A DNA stretch of 10,676 nt from Candidatus Roizmanbacteria bacterium RIFCSPHIGHO2_01_FULL_39_8 (GCA_001789355.1 MFZI01000014.1:3266-13941); one strand, 5' to 3'; positions 4,690 through 10,676 are shown, counted from the stretch's first letter. Numbers and translations: made by a program. Notes: a model not told the origin generated them from the letters alone.

Positions 4690-5880
4690 ATGAAGTTTGT
4701 CATTTTTCATGGTTCGTTTGGAGGACCAGGGGGAAATTGGTTTCCCCAATTAAAGGAGAAGCTAGAAGTTTTAGGACAACAGGTGATCTCCCCACAATTT
4801 CCAATCGAAGACTGGGAAGCACTTAATAAAGCCGGTCTACAGACTAAACCCAAGAAGCAAAATCTTAAAAACTGGCTCGGTTTTTTCCAAAAGAATGTCC
4901 TTCCTCAATTGAAAAGAGGGGAGAAACTCTGTTTTATCGGGCACTCATTAGGGCCGCTTTTTATTCTCCACATAGTTGAAAAGTTCAACTTACAGCTCGA
5001 TTCGGCAATCTTTGTCAGTCCATTTTTTATGAATCCTCCTGACCTTTGGCAATTTGACCTTGTAAATAGTAGTTTTTTCAGCGTCAACTTCAATTTTGAT
5101 AGACTAAAAAAGTTAATTCCTACCTCTTATGTTTTATATTCAGACAGCGATCCTTATGTGAATACGAATCAATCGATATTGTTTGCGAAAGCATTGGAGA
5201 GTTCGACTATTTTCGTTCGGAGAGCGGGACACATGAACAGCGAAGTAAACTTGAATGAATTCCCTCTCGTGTATGATCTATGCACCACAAGATTAGACCT
5301 TTCTTTATATCAAAAATATTTAGTGTTGTTACGAGAAAGGCATTCTTCAGACTATATACGAAGTAAATATGATACGACTATCCACTTGTCTCCTGCTGAT
5401 TTAGATAGAGAAGGAAAGTTTCATTTCCAAAATCTCAAGGAATATGGATTCGCTACCTTCATGAGCGGTTCTAAAAACTGGGACCCCCATGGAGTATATT
5501 TTGAGGAAGGAAGAAAAGCGGCAAGACGGATAGGAGATCTCACCAGAGTTTTTTTGGTCGAACGATTATCCAACCTAAAAAGAAAAATTCTTAAGGAGCA
5601 AATCAAAGCCGACTTACAGGGAGGTCTAAAAGTATATATATGTATGCTTGATGACATACGCGCGCATGGTGATGAGCCCGATTTCGGCATCTGGGATTAT
5701 GACTATCTCTGCACAATCTATTACGACAAAAAAGGTGAGATGAAGGAATTCGTTCTCGACAGCAGAAAGCAAGTAATTGAGAAAGCAAAAAGATGGAGAG
5801 ATATTATTCTTAAAAAATCTGTCAGAATTCACAATCTTGATAAAGACATCGACAAATTTATTAAAACGCAGTCTTCGTAA
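4690..5880 (+). CDS. RBBP9/YdeN-like serine hydrolase fused to an unrecognised C-terminal domain
   Basis: The first ~195 of 396 residues are an alpha/beta hydrolase of the RBBP9/YdeN type (PF06821-like). It starts FVIFHGSFGGPGGNW, has the nucleophile elbow GHSLG (84-88, Ser86), an acid in SDSDPYV (Asp154) and a catalytic histidine in RRAGHMNSE (His181). Stand-alone members are about 180-200 residues, so this protein carries an extra ~200. The C-terminal part (about 205-396) has alternating hydrophobic strands and basic helices (for example RRIGDLTRVFLVERL at 279-293, KVYICMLDD at 314-322, DFGIWDYDYLCTIYYD at 331-346). I do not recognise it; it looks like a mixed alpha/beta domain with no membrane segment. 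The native substrate of the hydrolase part is unknown. A GNAT acetyltransferase follows after 4 nt and is probably co-transcribed. Confidence 0.78.
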   Translation: MKFVIFHGSFGGPGGNWFPQLKEKLEVLGQQVISPQFPIEDWEALNKAGLQTKPKKQNLKNWLGFFQKNVLPQLKRGEKLCFIGHSLGPLFILHIVEKFNLQLDSAIFVSPFFMNPPDLWQFDLVNSSFFSVNFNFDRLKKLIPTSYVLYSDSDPYVNTNQSILFAKALESSTIFVRRAGHMNSEVNLNEFPLVYDLCTTRLDLSLYQKYLVLLRERHSSDYIRSKYDTTIHLSPADLDREGKFHFQNLKEYGFATFMSGSKNWDPHGVYFEEGRKAARRIGDLTRVFLVERLSNLKRKILKEQIKADLQGGLKVYICMLDDIRAHGDEPDFGIWDYDYLCTIYYDKKGEMKEFVLDSRKQVIEKAKRWRDIILKKSVRIHNLDKDIDKFIKTQSS

Positions 5881-5884
5881 TGTT

Positions 5885-6406
5885 ATGAAATTCACAGTAA
5901 GAAAGTTAATTCAAAAAGATTTGCCTCAACTTGTCGAACTTCTGAACAAAACTCTTGATGAGGCGTTCATCCATTATCAAAAAAGGACAAGACAGGCATA
6001 CAAACGATTGTCAGACATAAAATACTACACGAGAGTATTAAAAAGGAAGACGTCGATAGCTCTTGGTGCTTTTGCTAAAGGCAAGATACTGGGGTTTATT
6101 TCACTTGAAAGCAAAGATGGCGGAGTAGGGCTTGTCGAATGGTTCATCGTCGACAAATCATATCGTGGTAAAGGTCTCGGCACGGCGCTCATGGCGCGGC
6201 TTGAGAAAGAAGCTATCAGTAAATACTACCACCATATTTTTCTCTACACTGAGACGAAAAAGAATATAGAATTCTATAAAAGACGGGGTTTTGAATATGT
6301 GGGTCTGCAAAAAAAGTCATGGTTTGGAGAAGACGAACATATGATGCAAAAAATATTGCGAGACAAACCTTTTCACGAGATGTTTGAGCGGTACCTTAGG
6401 GAATAA
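5885..6406 (+). CDS. GNAT-family N-acetyltransferase
   Basis: The 173-residue product has the acetyl-CoA-binding signature of GNAT enzymes: a strand LVEWFIVD (83-90) followed by YRGKGLGTALM (93-103), whose R-G-K-G-L-G contacts the CoA pyrophosphate. The later NIEFYKRRGFEYVG (127-140) is the motif B region. The acceptor (protein, peptide or small molecule) cannot be predicted. The frame is open upstream to a TTG at 5777, but that would overlap the hydrolase gene by 104 nt and add 36 residues before the natural N-terminus MKFTVRKL, so I use the ATG at 5885. This ATG lies 4 nt after the hydrolase stop with no -10 box or Shine-Dalgarno, which suggests a shared mRNA and coupled translation with that gene. 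Confidence 0.88.
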   Translation: MKFTVRKLIQKDLPQLVELLNKTLDEAFIHYQKRTRQAYKRLSDIKYYTRVLKRKTSIALGAFAKGKILGFISLESKDGGVGLVEWFIVDKSYRGKGLGTALMARLEKEAISKYYHHIFLYTETKKNIEFYKRRGFEYVGLQKKSWFGEDEHMMQKILRDKPFHEMFERYLRE

Positions 6407-6411
6407 TATAC

Positions 6412-6417
6412 TATAAT
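6412..6417 (+). promoter_or_regulatory. -10 box for the adenosine-specific kinase gene
   Basis: TATAAT lies 5 nt after the GNAT stop codon (6404-6406) and ends 7 nt before the ATG at 6425. This is the same leaderless spacing seen at 1785, 2420 and 4677. No -35 box or Shine-Dalgarno is visible. Confidence 0.6.
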
Positions 6418-6424
6418 ACCTTTT

Positions 6425-6907
6425 ATGAAACTCGAAGCAATCCCGATCAAAAAACCGGCAGAAATCAATTTTATTCTCGCACAGTCGCATTTCATCAAAA
6501 CAGTAGAGGATGTGCACGAGACTCTGGTTGAGGCGGTTCCCGGGATTCAGTTTGGTCTCTCATTTTGCGAAGCCTCAGGTCCGCGCACGATCAGAACTTC
6601 CGGAACGGACAAAGAAATGATCAAGCTCGCAGTCGATAACGCCAAGCGAGTAGGATGTGGTCACGCTCTTTTTATTTTCCTCAAAAATGCATTCCCCATA
6701 AACGTATTAAATAGAATCAAAACAATCTCCGAAGTTGTAGGGATATATTGTGCAACAGCCAATCCAACCGAAGTCGTTGTCGCCGAGTCAAAACAGGGAA
6801 GAGGAATCATGGGAGTCATCGATGGCGGATCTCCTGCCGGAGTCGAGAAGGAGGAAGAGGTAAAAGAAAGAAAAGAACTCCTTCGCAAGTTTGGCTACAA
6901 GCTTTAG
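6425..6907 (+). CDS. Adenosine-specific kinase family protein (PF04008)
   Basis: The 160-residue product matches this small family, best known from archaea and thermophiles, over its whole length. The N-terminus has the typical pattern of a basic, proline-containing segment (IPIKKPAEINFILAQSHF, 6-23) followed by the VEDVHETLVEAVPG helix (27-40). Family-typical later parts are FGLSFCEASG (43-52), RTSGTDKEMIKLA (57-69), GCGHALFIFL (77-86), the conserved CATANPTEVVVAE (109-121), and the glycine-rich end GRGIMGVIDGGSPAGVE (125-141). Structural work on a Pyrobaculum member gave the family its name; the in vivo role is poorly settled. A purine-salvage or nucleotide-binding role is the family expectation. 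It converges with the SIS gene, with 11 nt between the stops and no terminator hairpin. Confidence 0.88.
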   Translation: MKLEAIPIKKPAEINFILAQSHFIKTVEDVHETLVEAVPGIQFGLSFCEASGPRTIRTSGTDKEMIKLAVDNAKRVGCGHALFIFLKNAFPINVLNRIKTISEVVGIYCATANPTEVVVAESKQGRGIMGVIDGGSPAGVEKEEEVKERKELLRKFGYKL

Positions 6908-6918
6908 TCAAAATCTTT

Positions 6919-7842
6919 CTAATTTAAACTTCCAGGGACTATTATTTCAAAAGGTTTTTTATTGGGTCCATAAGCTTTAGGCCCGTCTTTATTTACATAG
7001 CGCGTAATATTATCCATGTAGTAAGGTGGTTTTGATTCTTGAATTTTTCCGATTATGTAATATGTAGTTGCCATCATTGCGGCAAAATCAAAATCATCTG
7101 GCAAATAAATATCCCAACGATGTTTTGGGTCACCGAAAAATTCATTTTTTTGTCCTAAAGAAATTACCAACTCTTGAGGTGTGCGAATAACAAATTTTGC
7201 ATGTCTAGCATGTCCTTGACTAAAGGCCCTCAGCGAAACATGCGGACCAAAAAGCTCACTTTTTTTAATATCGATAAATTGGCAAAGTGGCGCGAATCGA
7301 TCAGGGACAACAAAAGCGAAACCGGTATGTTTAGAAAAACCTGATGGGAATGCCAGCTTTTGAATAAATGCTTTGATTTTTGAAGGGTTTTCATTCGTTG
7401 CCCCCAAAATCATACCCATATATGTCGATACATTATACGTATACGGTTCTGGAATAGATTGAAATACAATAACCTTATCAGCGATTTTTGCTCCATCTGA
7501 ATGGGCTTTGGTCGTTAGTAATGTTGTTTTAAAACCAAGTTTTTTTGCCAATTCTATTTCCCAAACAGAGTCTTTACTTCCAGATGCAGATATTACAACA
7601 ACATCTTTTAATGACCCATCTTTAGTCTTTTTGGGAGTTTGTTGTAAGACCGTTCTAAACGTACTTTCATCTGCTAATGTTGTATTTTTTCCTGAAAAAA
7701 GAACTACTCCTGTGTTGTAAGCATTTCCTGATCCGACAACAAAAGGTGAATTAAACTGTTGAACATCGACTGATGGGGGGGCATCTTTGATGAAAAAATC
7801 AAGGGCCTGAATGACTATTTGATCAAGTGTAAATAGTTTCAT
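6919..7842 (-). CDS. SIS-domain sugar-phosphate-binding protein
   Basis: The 307-residue cytoplasmic protein contains a sugar isomerase (SIS) fold. The clearest parts are the first phosphosugar-binding loop VVVISASGSKDSVWEIELAK (81-100), where the serines at 85, 87 and 89 would cradle a phosphate, then LGFKTTLLTTKAHSDGAKIADKVIVF (102-127) and PEPYTYNVSTYMGMILGA (131-148). The second half (FGPHVSLRAFSQGHARHAKF, 198-217) is rich in histidine and resembles the second lobe of SIS isomerases less closely. Possible roles are a phosphoglucose/phosphomannose isomerase-like enzyme or an amino-sugar isomerase; I cannot choose. It starts 1 nt after the stop of the phosphomannose-isomerase-like gene on the same strand, so the two are almost certainly co-translated and probably act in one hexose-phosphate pathway. 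Confidence 0.8.
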   Translation of the reverse strand: MKLFTLDQIVIQALDFFIKDAPPSVDVQQFNSPFVVGSGNAYNTGVVLFSGKNTTLADESTFRTVLQQTPKKTKDGSLKDVVVISASGSKDSVWEIELAKKLGFKTTLLTTKAHSDGAKIADKVIVFQSIPEPYTYNVSTYMGMILGATNENPSKIKAFIQKLAFPSGFSKHTGFAFVVPDRFAPLCQFIDIKKSELFGPHVSLRAFSQGHARHAKFVIRTPQELVISLGQKNEFFGDPKHRWDIYLPDDFDFAAMMATTYYIIGKIQESKPPYYMDNITRYVNKDGPKAYGPNKKPFEIIVPGSLN

Positions 7843-7843
7843 A

Positions 7844-9016
7844 TTATTCGATAAAAGTTTTTAAAACTATTGACGGTGTTACAGCTTTAATTATATATGA
7901 ACCCACTTGTTGAGGTAAAAAACAAGAGTGGCCACTTGAAAGTTTTAGAGTATTTTCTTCAGTTTTTATTTCCACACACCCCTCTCGCACAAACAAATGA
8001 TTGAAAGAATTCTCAGTTTGATAAGTCATGACGTCTTGGACTTCAAGAATATCGAGACAGTAATAATCAGTAGTCAAAAGCCTTGTCCCTTTTCTCGACT
8101 GTCTCATATTGTCAAGATTATTATGAGTGGGGTCTGTATCAAGTAACTTAAAGTAATCTTCTATCGCTATTTTTCTTATACTTCCGTCGTCTTTTATTTT
8201 TCCCTGGTCGAAAGAGCGAATCGTCGAAACAGGATCCATCACATCCTGCTGGACTTCGTATACGACATTGCCTTGGGGAAACTTTTGTTTGTTTTCTTCC
8301 CAAGAATGATGAAGTCCTCCGATAGACAAATCAATCAGATCGAACTTTTTAACTTCGTGCACGTTAATAAACTGCCAGGGATTACTATTCTCAATATATT
8401 TTTTTGCTTCTTTTTTTGCGTCTTCCAAAGCTAATGATTTATTCATGACTTTGTTTGAAAGATATTTCATGTAGTCGTCTATTGCAAAGCAAGCTTTTTT
8501 ATAAGCTTCTAAGTTACAATTTTTTTTGATACCAAAGGTGATCAATCCGTCCTCAAGGTAGTACCATGATTCCGGCTTTGACTTCCAGTGTGGATGAGAA
8601 ACACCGGGCTTGATATGAAGTTGAAAAGAATTGCCAAACGCCTGATTTATCTTGATGAGAAGTGGCATTTTGCCGAACTTTTCCAAGACGTCTTTTCCAA
8701 GGACAGCAGAAGGATTCTCCTTTACGAGGTTCTCAAGTGTGATCGAATCGACTCCTTCTTTGTATTGTTTGCTTTCAGCTGAAATATCCGGTTTATCGGC
8801 AAAACCAAATTCGGGAAGAAACGATGTGTTAGTAGAATCATGTAGGGTAAGATGGAGTTTGGATTGGCCAAATAATTCATAACTCTGCCCTATCTTTTTA
8901 TTTCTTAAGTTATTGATGGAGAGCAATTTTTTTAATGAAAGAATATAGTTTCCCCCCCACGTAGGTTGTTCGATGAGTTTAGGAATAATGAGGTATGCCT
9001 TATGTGCAGGCTTCAT
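7844..9016 (-). CDS. Class I phosphomannose isomerase-like cupin enzyme
   Basis: With the ATG at 9016 the product is 390 residues. Features of type I mannose-6-phosphate isomerases are visible: the N-terminal PTWGGNYI (18-25), the metal-binding region PLLIKINQAFGNSFQLHIKP (118-137) with Gln132 and His134, KPESWYYLE (147-155) with Glu149, GGLHHSW (233-239) with a fourth metal ligand (His236 or His237), and YEVQQDVMDPVSTIRSFD (253-270). A second cupin-like segment ends the protein (FVREGCVEI, SGHSCFLPQQVGSYI). The expected reaction is mannose-6-phosphate to fructose-6-phosphate, but the divergent active site could serve a related sugar. A lysine-rich helical stretch (about 170-212) matches the extra helical region of longer family members. 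The frame is open to a TTG at 9064; the ATG at 9016 fits the family N-terminus and follows a -10 box by 5 nt. Confidence 0.82.
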   Translation of the reverse strand: MKPAHKAYLIIPKLIEQPTWGGNYILSLKKLLSINNLRNKKIGQSYELFGQSKLHLTLHDSTNTSFLPEFGFADKPDISAESKQYKEGVDSITLENLVKENPSAVLGKDVLEKFGKMPLLIKINQAFGNSFQLHIKPGVSHPHWKSKPESWYYLEDGLITFGIKKNCNLEAYKKACFAIDDYMKYLSNKVMNKSLALEDAKKEAKKYIENSNPWQFINVHEVKKFDLIDLSIGGLHHSWEENKQKFPQGNVVYEVQQDVMDPVSTIRSFDQGKIKDDGSIRKIAIEDYFKLLDTDPTHNNLDNMRQSRKGTRLLTTDYYCLDILEVQDVMTYQTENSFNHLFVREGCVEIKTEENTLKLSSGHSCFLPQQVGSYIIKAVTPSIVLKTFIE

Positions 9017-9021
9017 AGAAG

Positions 9022-9027
9022 AGTATA
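9022..9027 (-). promoter_or_regulatory. -10 box for the phosphomannose isomerase-like / SIS operon
   Basis: On the minus strand TATACT (9027 to 9022) ends 5 nt before the ATG at 9016, giving a near-leaderless mRNA that should cover both the isomerase-like and SIS genes. The same 9-mer AGTATAATA recurs at 9048-9056, where it serves the divergent gene. Confidence 0.5.
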
Positions 9028-9049
9028 ATATCATAACAACTCTTTTTAG

Positions 9050-9055
9050 TATAAT
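9050..9055 (+). promoter_or_regulatory. -10 box for the phosphoribosyltransferase gene
   Basis: TATAAT ends 8 nt before the ATG at 9064. An out-of-frame ATG at 9059-9061 reads ATG CAA TGA and stops at once, so it is not a useful start. No -35 box is found at 16-18 nt spacing. Confidence 0.55.
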
Positions 9056-9063
9056 ACAATGCA

Positions 9064-9984
9064 ATGAGTAAAGAAAAGTTAGTAGTTCTGCTGCGCGCGC
9101 TTCGTGTCAATCAATGGATCAAAAATCTTGTTGTTTTTACGGCTATTGTATTCTCGGGGGCGCTTTTTGTTCCCGATGCATTCGCCAAAGCCCTTTTTGC
9201 TTTTTTTGTTTTTTGTCTGCTTTCATCGACGTCATATGTGCTTAATGACATCATCGATTATCCCTATGATAAAAAGCACCCGATCAAAAAATTCAGACCC
9301 ATCGCTTCAGGAAAAATAAGTATACCGGAGGCGACATTTATCGTTTTTATACTCACCTTAGCCTCGCTCATCATCGCATTATTTTTTTCAATCCCATTTT
9401 TTCTTTTGAGTCTTGTCTTTATTCTTCTCCATTTTTTTTACTCACTTTATCTCAAAAAACAACCGGTCATTGATATCTTTACCATTTCGATCTCTTTTAT
9501 GATCCGGACGATTGCAGGTGAAGTGGCAACGGGTTATCATATCCCTATCTGGTTACTCTACACGATTTTTTTCGGGTCACTCTTTATGGCGACGGTCAAA
9601 CGCGATGCAGAACTGGCAAGTCACGGGGCAGAAGCGAGGATTTCTCTTGATCGATACAAGGCTCATCTTCTCGATTTTCTTACCAATGCGTTTGCAACGG
9701 GGACGATTCTTGCTTATGCCTTTTATACTTATGTGGAAAAACCACCCCGCATTCCCACGATTTTTTCCGACCTAATGAATAGCTGGTTGCCGAATTTTGA
9801 AGCGAGAAGATGGATGATGGTGTCGATCCCGCTTGTCGTGTATGGGATAGCTCGTTATGCACAACTCCTGTATGAAAAAGCTGAAGGTGAAAGGCCGGAG
9901 AGGATTGTGACAACAGACAGGCCTCTTATTATTACCATGGTCTTGTGGGGAATATTTGTCATCGGATTGATCTACGTCTTCTAA
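9064..9984 (+). CDS. UbiA-family decaprenyl-phosphate phosphoribosyltransferase (DPPR synthase-like)
   Basis: This 306-residue polytopic membrane enzyme has about eight to nine hydrophobic helices. Hallmarks of the phosphoribosyl branch of the UbiA family are LRVNQWIKNLVVF (13-25), the first Asp-rich motif NDIIDYPYDKKHP (61-73) followed by KFRPIASG (76-83), the second motif region ATVKRDAEL (176-184), and the C-terminal RPERIVTTDRPL (277-288). In mycobacteria the homologous step transfers phosphoribose from PRPP to decaprenyl phosphate, the first committed step to the arabinofuranose donor used in cell-wall glycans. In this organism the lipid carrier and end product are unknown. No DprE1/DprE2-type epimerase is visible in the window. 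The gene is divergent from the sugar isomerase pair; a shared 47-bp promoter region suggests linked use in envelope sugar metabolism. Confidence 0.88.
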   Translation: MSKEKLVVLLRALRVNQWIKNLVVFTAIVFSGALFVPDAFAKALFAFFVFCLLSSTSYVLNDIIDYPYDKKHPIKKFRPIASGKISIPEATFIVFILTLASLIIALFFSIPFFLLSLVFILLHFFYSLYLKKQPVIDIFTISISFMIRTIAGEVATGYHIPIWLLYTIFFGSLFMATVKRDAELASHGAEARISLDRYKAHLLDFLTNAFATGTILAYAFYTYVEKPPRIPTIFSDLMNSWLPNFEARRWMMVSIPLVVYGIARYAQLLYEKAEGERPERIVTTDRPLIITMVLWGIFVIGLIYVF

Positions 9985-9987
9985 GTC

Positions 9988-10085
9988 AAAAAGCAAAATT
10001 CAAAAGGTAGAATCACAAATAAAAATTGAAAACTTTTTGCTTTTAAATAGTGATTTTGATTTTTGGCTTTTAAATTTTGAATTTA
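9988..10085. repeat. AT-rich nested inverted repeat, possible terminator or dispersed repeat
   Basis: AAAAGCAAAA (9989-9998) is exactly complementary to TTTTGCTTTT (10035-10044), and AAATTCAAAA (9996-10005) to TTTTGAATTT (10075-10084). AATCAC (10011-10016) is complementary to GTGATT (10050-10055). Several alternative long hairpins can therefore form just after the phosphoribosyltransferase stop. The composition (runs of A with TCAAAA words on one side and T-rich words on the other) resembles the long AT-rich palindromic repeats scattered between genes in some bacterial genomes. It may also end transcription. Confidence 0.5.
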
Positions 10086-10105
10086 GTTTTGCGAATTATA
10101 AGCGA

Positions 10106-10134
10106 TTGCAATTTCTTAATGTCTCATACATAAT
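10106..10134 (+). promoter_or_regulatory. Probable recA promoter
   Basis: TTGCAA (10106-10111) and CATAAT (10129-10134) are separated by 17 nt and match the sigma-70 consensus at 4 of 6 and 5 of 6 positions. Transcription should start near 10141, leaving a leader of about 63 nt. I see no known LexA-box consensus (neither the E. coli type nor the Bacillus type) around it. Confidence 0.55.
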
Positions 10135-10190
10135 AGAGGCGTTACTAATTTCGTAAACTACTTTTTCATGAAAACTTCACATAAAAGTAA

Positions 10191-10200
10191 CGGAGAAGGA
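10191..10200 (+). promoter_or_regulatory. Shine-Dalgarno sequence of recA
   Basis: GGAGAAGGAA lies a few bases upstream of the ATG at 10204 and is the only clear Shine-Dalgarno in the window. It favours 10204 over the in-frame ATG at 10168, which has only a T-rich stretch before it. Confidence 0.6.
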
Positions 10201-10203
10201 AAT

Positions 10204-10676
10204 ATGGGGCCAAAAAAACAGGCAGTTATGCTTGCGATTGATCAAATTCAAAAACAATTCGGCAAAGGATCGATCATGCGTTTAGGGGATAAACAGGTTA
10301 CTGCAGTTGACGTGCTGAAAACCGGAATATTACCTTTAGATATAGCGCTCGGGGTGGGAGGAATCCCGAGAGGAAGAATCATCGAAATTTTTGGACCTGA
10401 AGCTGCCGGAAAAACTACAGTCTGTCTTTCTCTTATCGCAGAAACCCAGAAAGCGGGAGGAATAGCAGCATTCATTGATGCAGAACATGCGCTTGATCCA
10501 GCCTGGTCAAGAATTATAGGAGTCAATCTCGATGATCTTCTTGTTTCGCAGCCGGATACAGGAGAACAAGCTTTGGAAATTGCAGAACAGTTGATCCGAT
10601 CAGGTGGCGTGGATTTGGTTGTCGTAGATTCCGTTGCGGCTCTTGTTCCACGATCCGAAATTGAAGGCGAGATGGG
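10204..10676 (+). CDS. recA: RecA recombinase, 5' part (gene continues beyond the window)
   Basis: The first 157 residues are present, out of about 340-360 usual for the family. RecA forms filaments on single-stranded DNA, drives strand exchange with ATP and stimulates LexA-type self-cleavage. Visible marks are [13 protein letters not shown] (16-28), Walker [10 protein letters not shown] (64-72, where most RecAs have GPESSGKTT), [10 protein letters not shown] (90-99) with the catalytic Glu, [15 protein letters not shown] (112-126), Walker [12 protein letters not shown] (139-149) and the start of loop L1, EIEGEMG, at the window edge. The ATG at 10204 has a good Shine-Dalgarno and gives the usual short N-terminus. 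An in-frame ATG at 10168 would add 12 residues ([12 protein letters not shown]) and is less likely. Confidence 0.95.
   Translation, partial: MGPKKQAVMLAIDQIQKQFGKGSIMRLGDKQVTAVDVLKTGILPLDIALGVGGIPRGRIIEIFGPEAAGKTTVCLSLIAETQKAGGIAAFIDAEHALDPAWSRIIGVNLDDLLVSQPDTGEQALEIAEQLIRSGGVDLVVVDSVAALVPRSEIEGEM

Larger units (their letters stand above)
9985..10203. other. 219-bp spacer between the phosphoribosyltransferase gene and recA
   Basis: The first ~105 nt are an AT-rich inverted-repeat region (separate entry). The rest holds the recA promoter and leader. I see no complete small gene and no RNA gene here, only a possible in-frame upstream ATG for recA at 10168. Confidence 0.6.

Noticed and set aside
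5777..5884. TTG-initiated N-terminal extension of the GNAT gene
   Set aside because: It would overlap the hydrolase gene by 104 nt and add 36 residues outside the GNAT fold; the ATG at 5885 begins with a typical N-terminal strand.
5421..5895. Minus-strand open frames across the hydrolase/GNAT junction
   Set aside because: They overlap well-supported coding sequence, have no recognisable features and no promoter.
6908..6918. Bidirectional terminator between the convergent adenosine kinase-like and SIS genes
   Set aside because: The 11-nt gap has no inverted repeat or T-run able to form a terminator.
7508..7720. Plus-strand open frame within the SIS gene
   Set aside because: Shadow of the SIS reading frame; no promoter, no family resemblance.
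9017..9064. TTG-initiated extension of the phosphomannose isomerase-like gene
   Set aside because: It would run through the promoter region and up to the divergent start codon; the family N-terminus fits the ATG at 9016, which has a -10 box 5 nt away.
10141..10157. Possible SOS box (GTTAC ... GTAAAC) before recA
   Set aside because: Only a four-base dyad (TTAC/GTAA) with an irregular spacer; it matches no known LexA consensus.
10248..10526. Minus-strand open frame inside recA
   Set aside because: Lies entirely within unmistakable recA coding sequence on the other strand.

Overview
The window looks like a piece of a small-genome bacterium of the Candidate Phyla Radiation (Patescibacteria, most likely the Microgenomates/OP11 side). 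The reasons are moderate AT richness, very tight gene packing, many genes without Shine-Dalgarno sequences, a polyprenyl-phosphate phosphoribosyltransferase of the type common in these genomes, and TGA used as a normal stop (the GAF-ANTAR gene ends in TGA, which argues against the recoded Gracilibacteria/SR1 code). The lineage is inferred from gene content and style, not from a marker-gene tree.

Layout, left to right. (1-85) The tail of a gene on +, perhaps an AI-2E/PerM-type membrane protein. (102-407, -) A small two-helix membrane protein, divergent from (422-1789, +) an FAD-dependent oxidoreductase that carries two in-frame palindromic repeat insertions and a short tandem repeat. (1798-2424, +) A HAD-like phosphohydrolase. 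(2432-3148, +) A GAF-ANTAR RNA-binding antiterminator. (3248-4672, +) A type I glutamine synthetase with a leader of about 67 nt. (4690-5880, +) An RBBP9/YdeN-like serine hydrolase fused to an unrecognised C-terminal domain. (5885-6406, +) A GNAT acetyltransferase. (6425-6907, +) An adenosine-specific kinase family protein. Then on -: a class I phosphomannose-isomerase-like protein (9016-7844), followed after 1 nt by a SIS-domain sugar-phosphate protein (7842-6919). Divergent from these is a UbiA-family decaprenyl-phosphate phosphoribosyltransferase (9064-9984, +). An AT-rich inverted-repeat spacer follows, and then the 5' part of recA (10204 to the window end).

The most notable system is at 2432-4672. 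A GAF-ANTAR regulator lies directly upstream of glnA. The leader between the consensus promoter (TTGACA, 18 nt, TATAAT) and the glnA start can fold into two tandem hairpins, each with a six-base loop that has A at position 1 and G at position 4 (AGCGTT and ATTGTA). That is the published signature of the two-hairpin RNA target of ANTAR proteins. A competing stem, followed by a U-rich stretch, would use the 3' arms of both hairpins. This looks like a self-contained RNA switch for nitrogen assimilation in which the signal-sensing antiterminator and its target are neighbours. The glutamine synthetase also appears to lack the loop that carries the adenylylation tyrosine, consistent with control at the RNA level.

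A second theme is promoter architecture. Seven genes have a -10 hexamer (TATAAT or TATACT) ending only 5-8 nt before the start codon, which implies leaderless mRNAs. Several of these promoter elements are embedded in the stop codon of the preceding gene. The clear exceptions are glnA and recA, which have genuine leaders; recA also has a Shine-Dalgarno sequence. The sugar genes at 6919-9984 (isomerase-like, SIS, phosphoribosyltransferase) suggest envelope glycan or arabinofuranose-type precursor metabolism.
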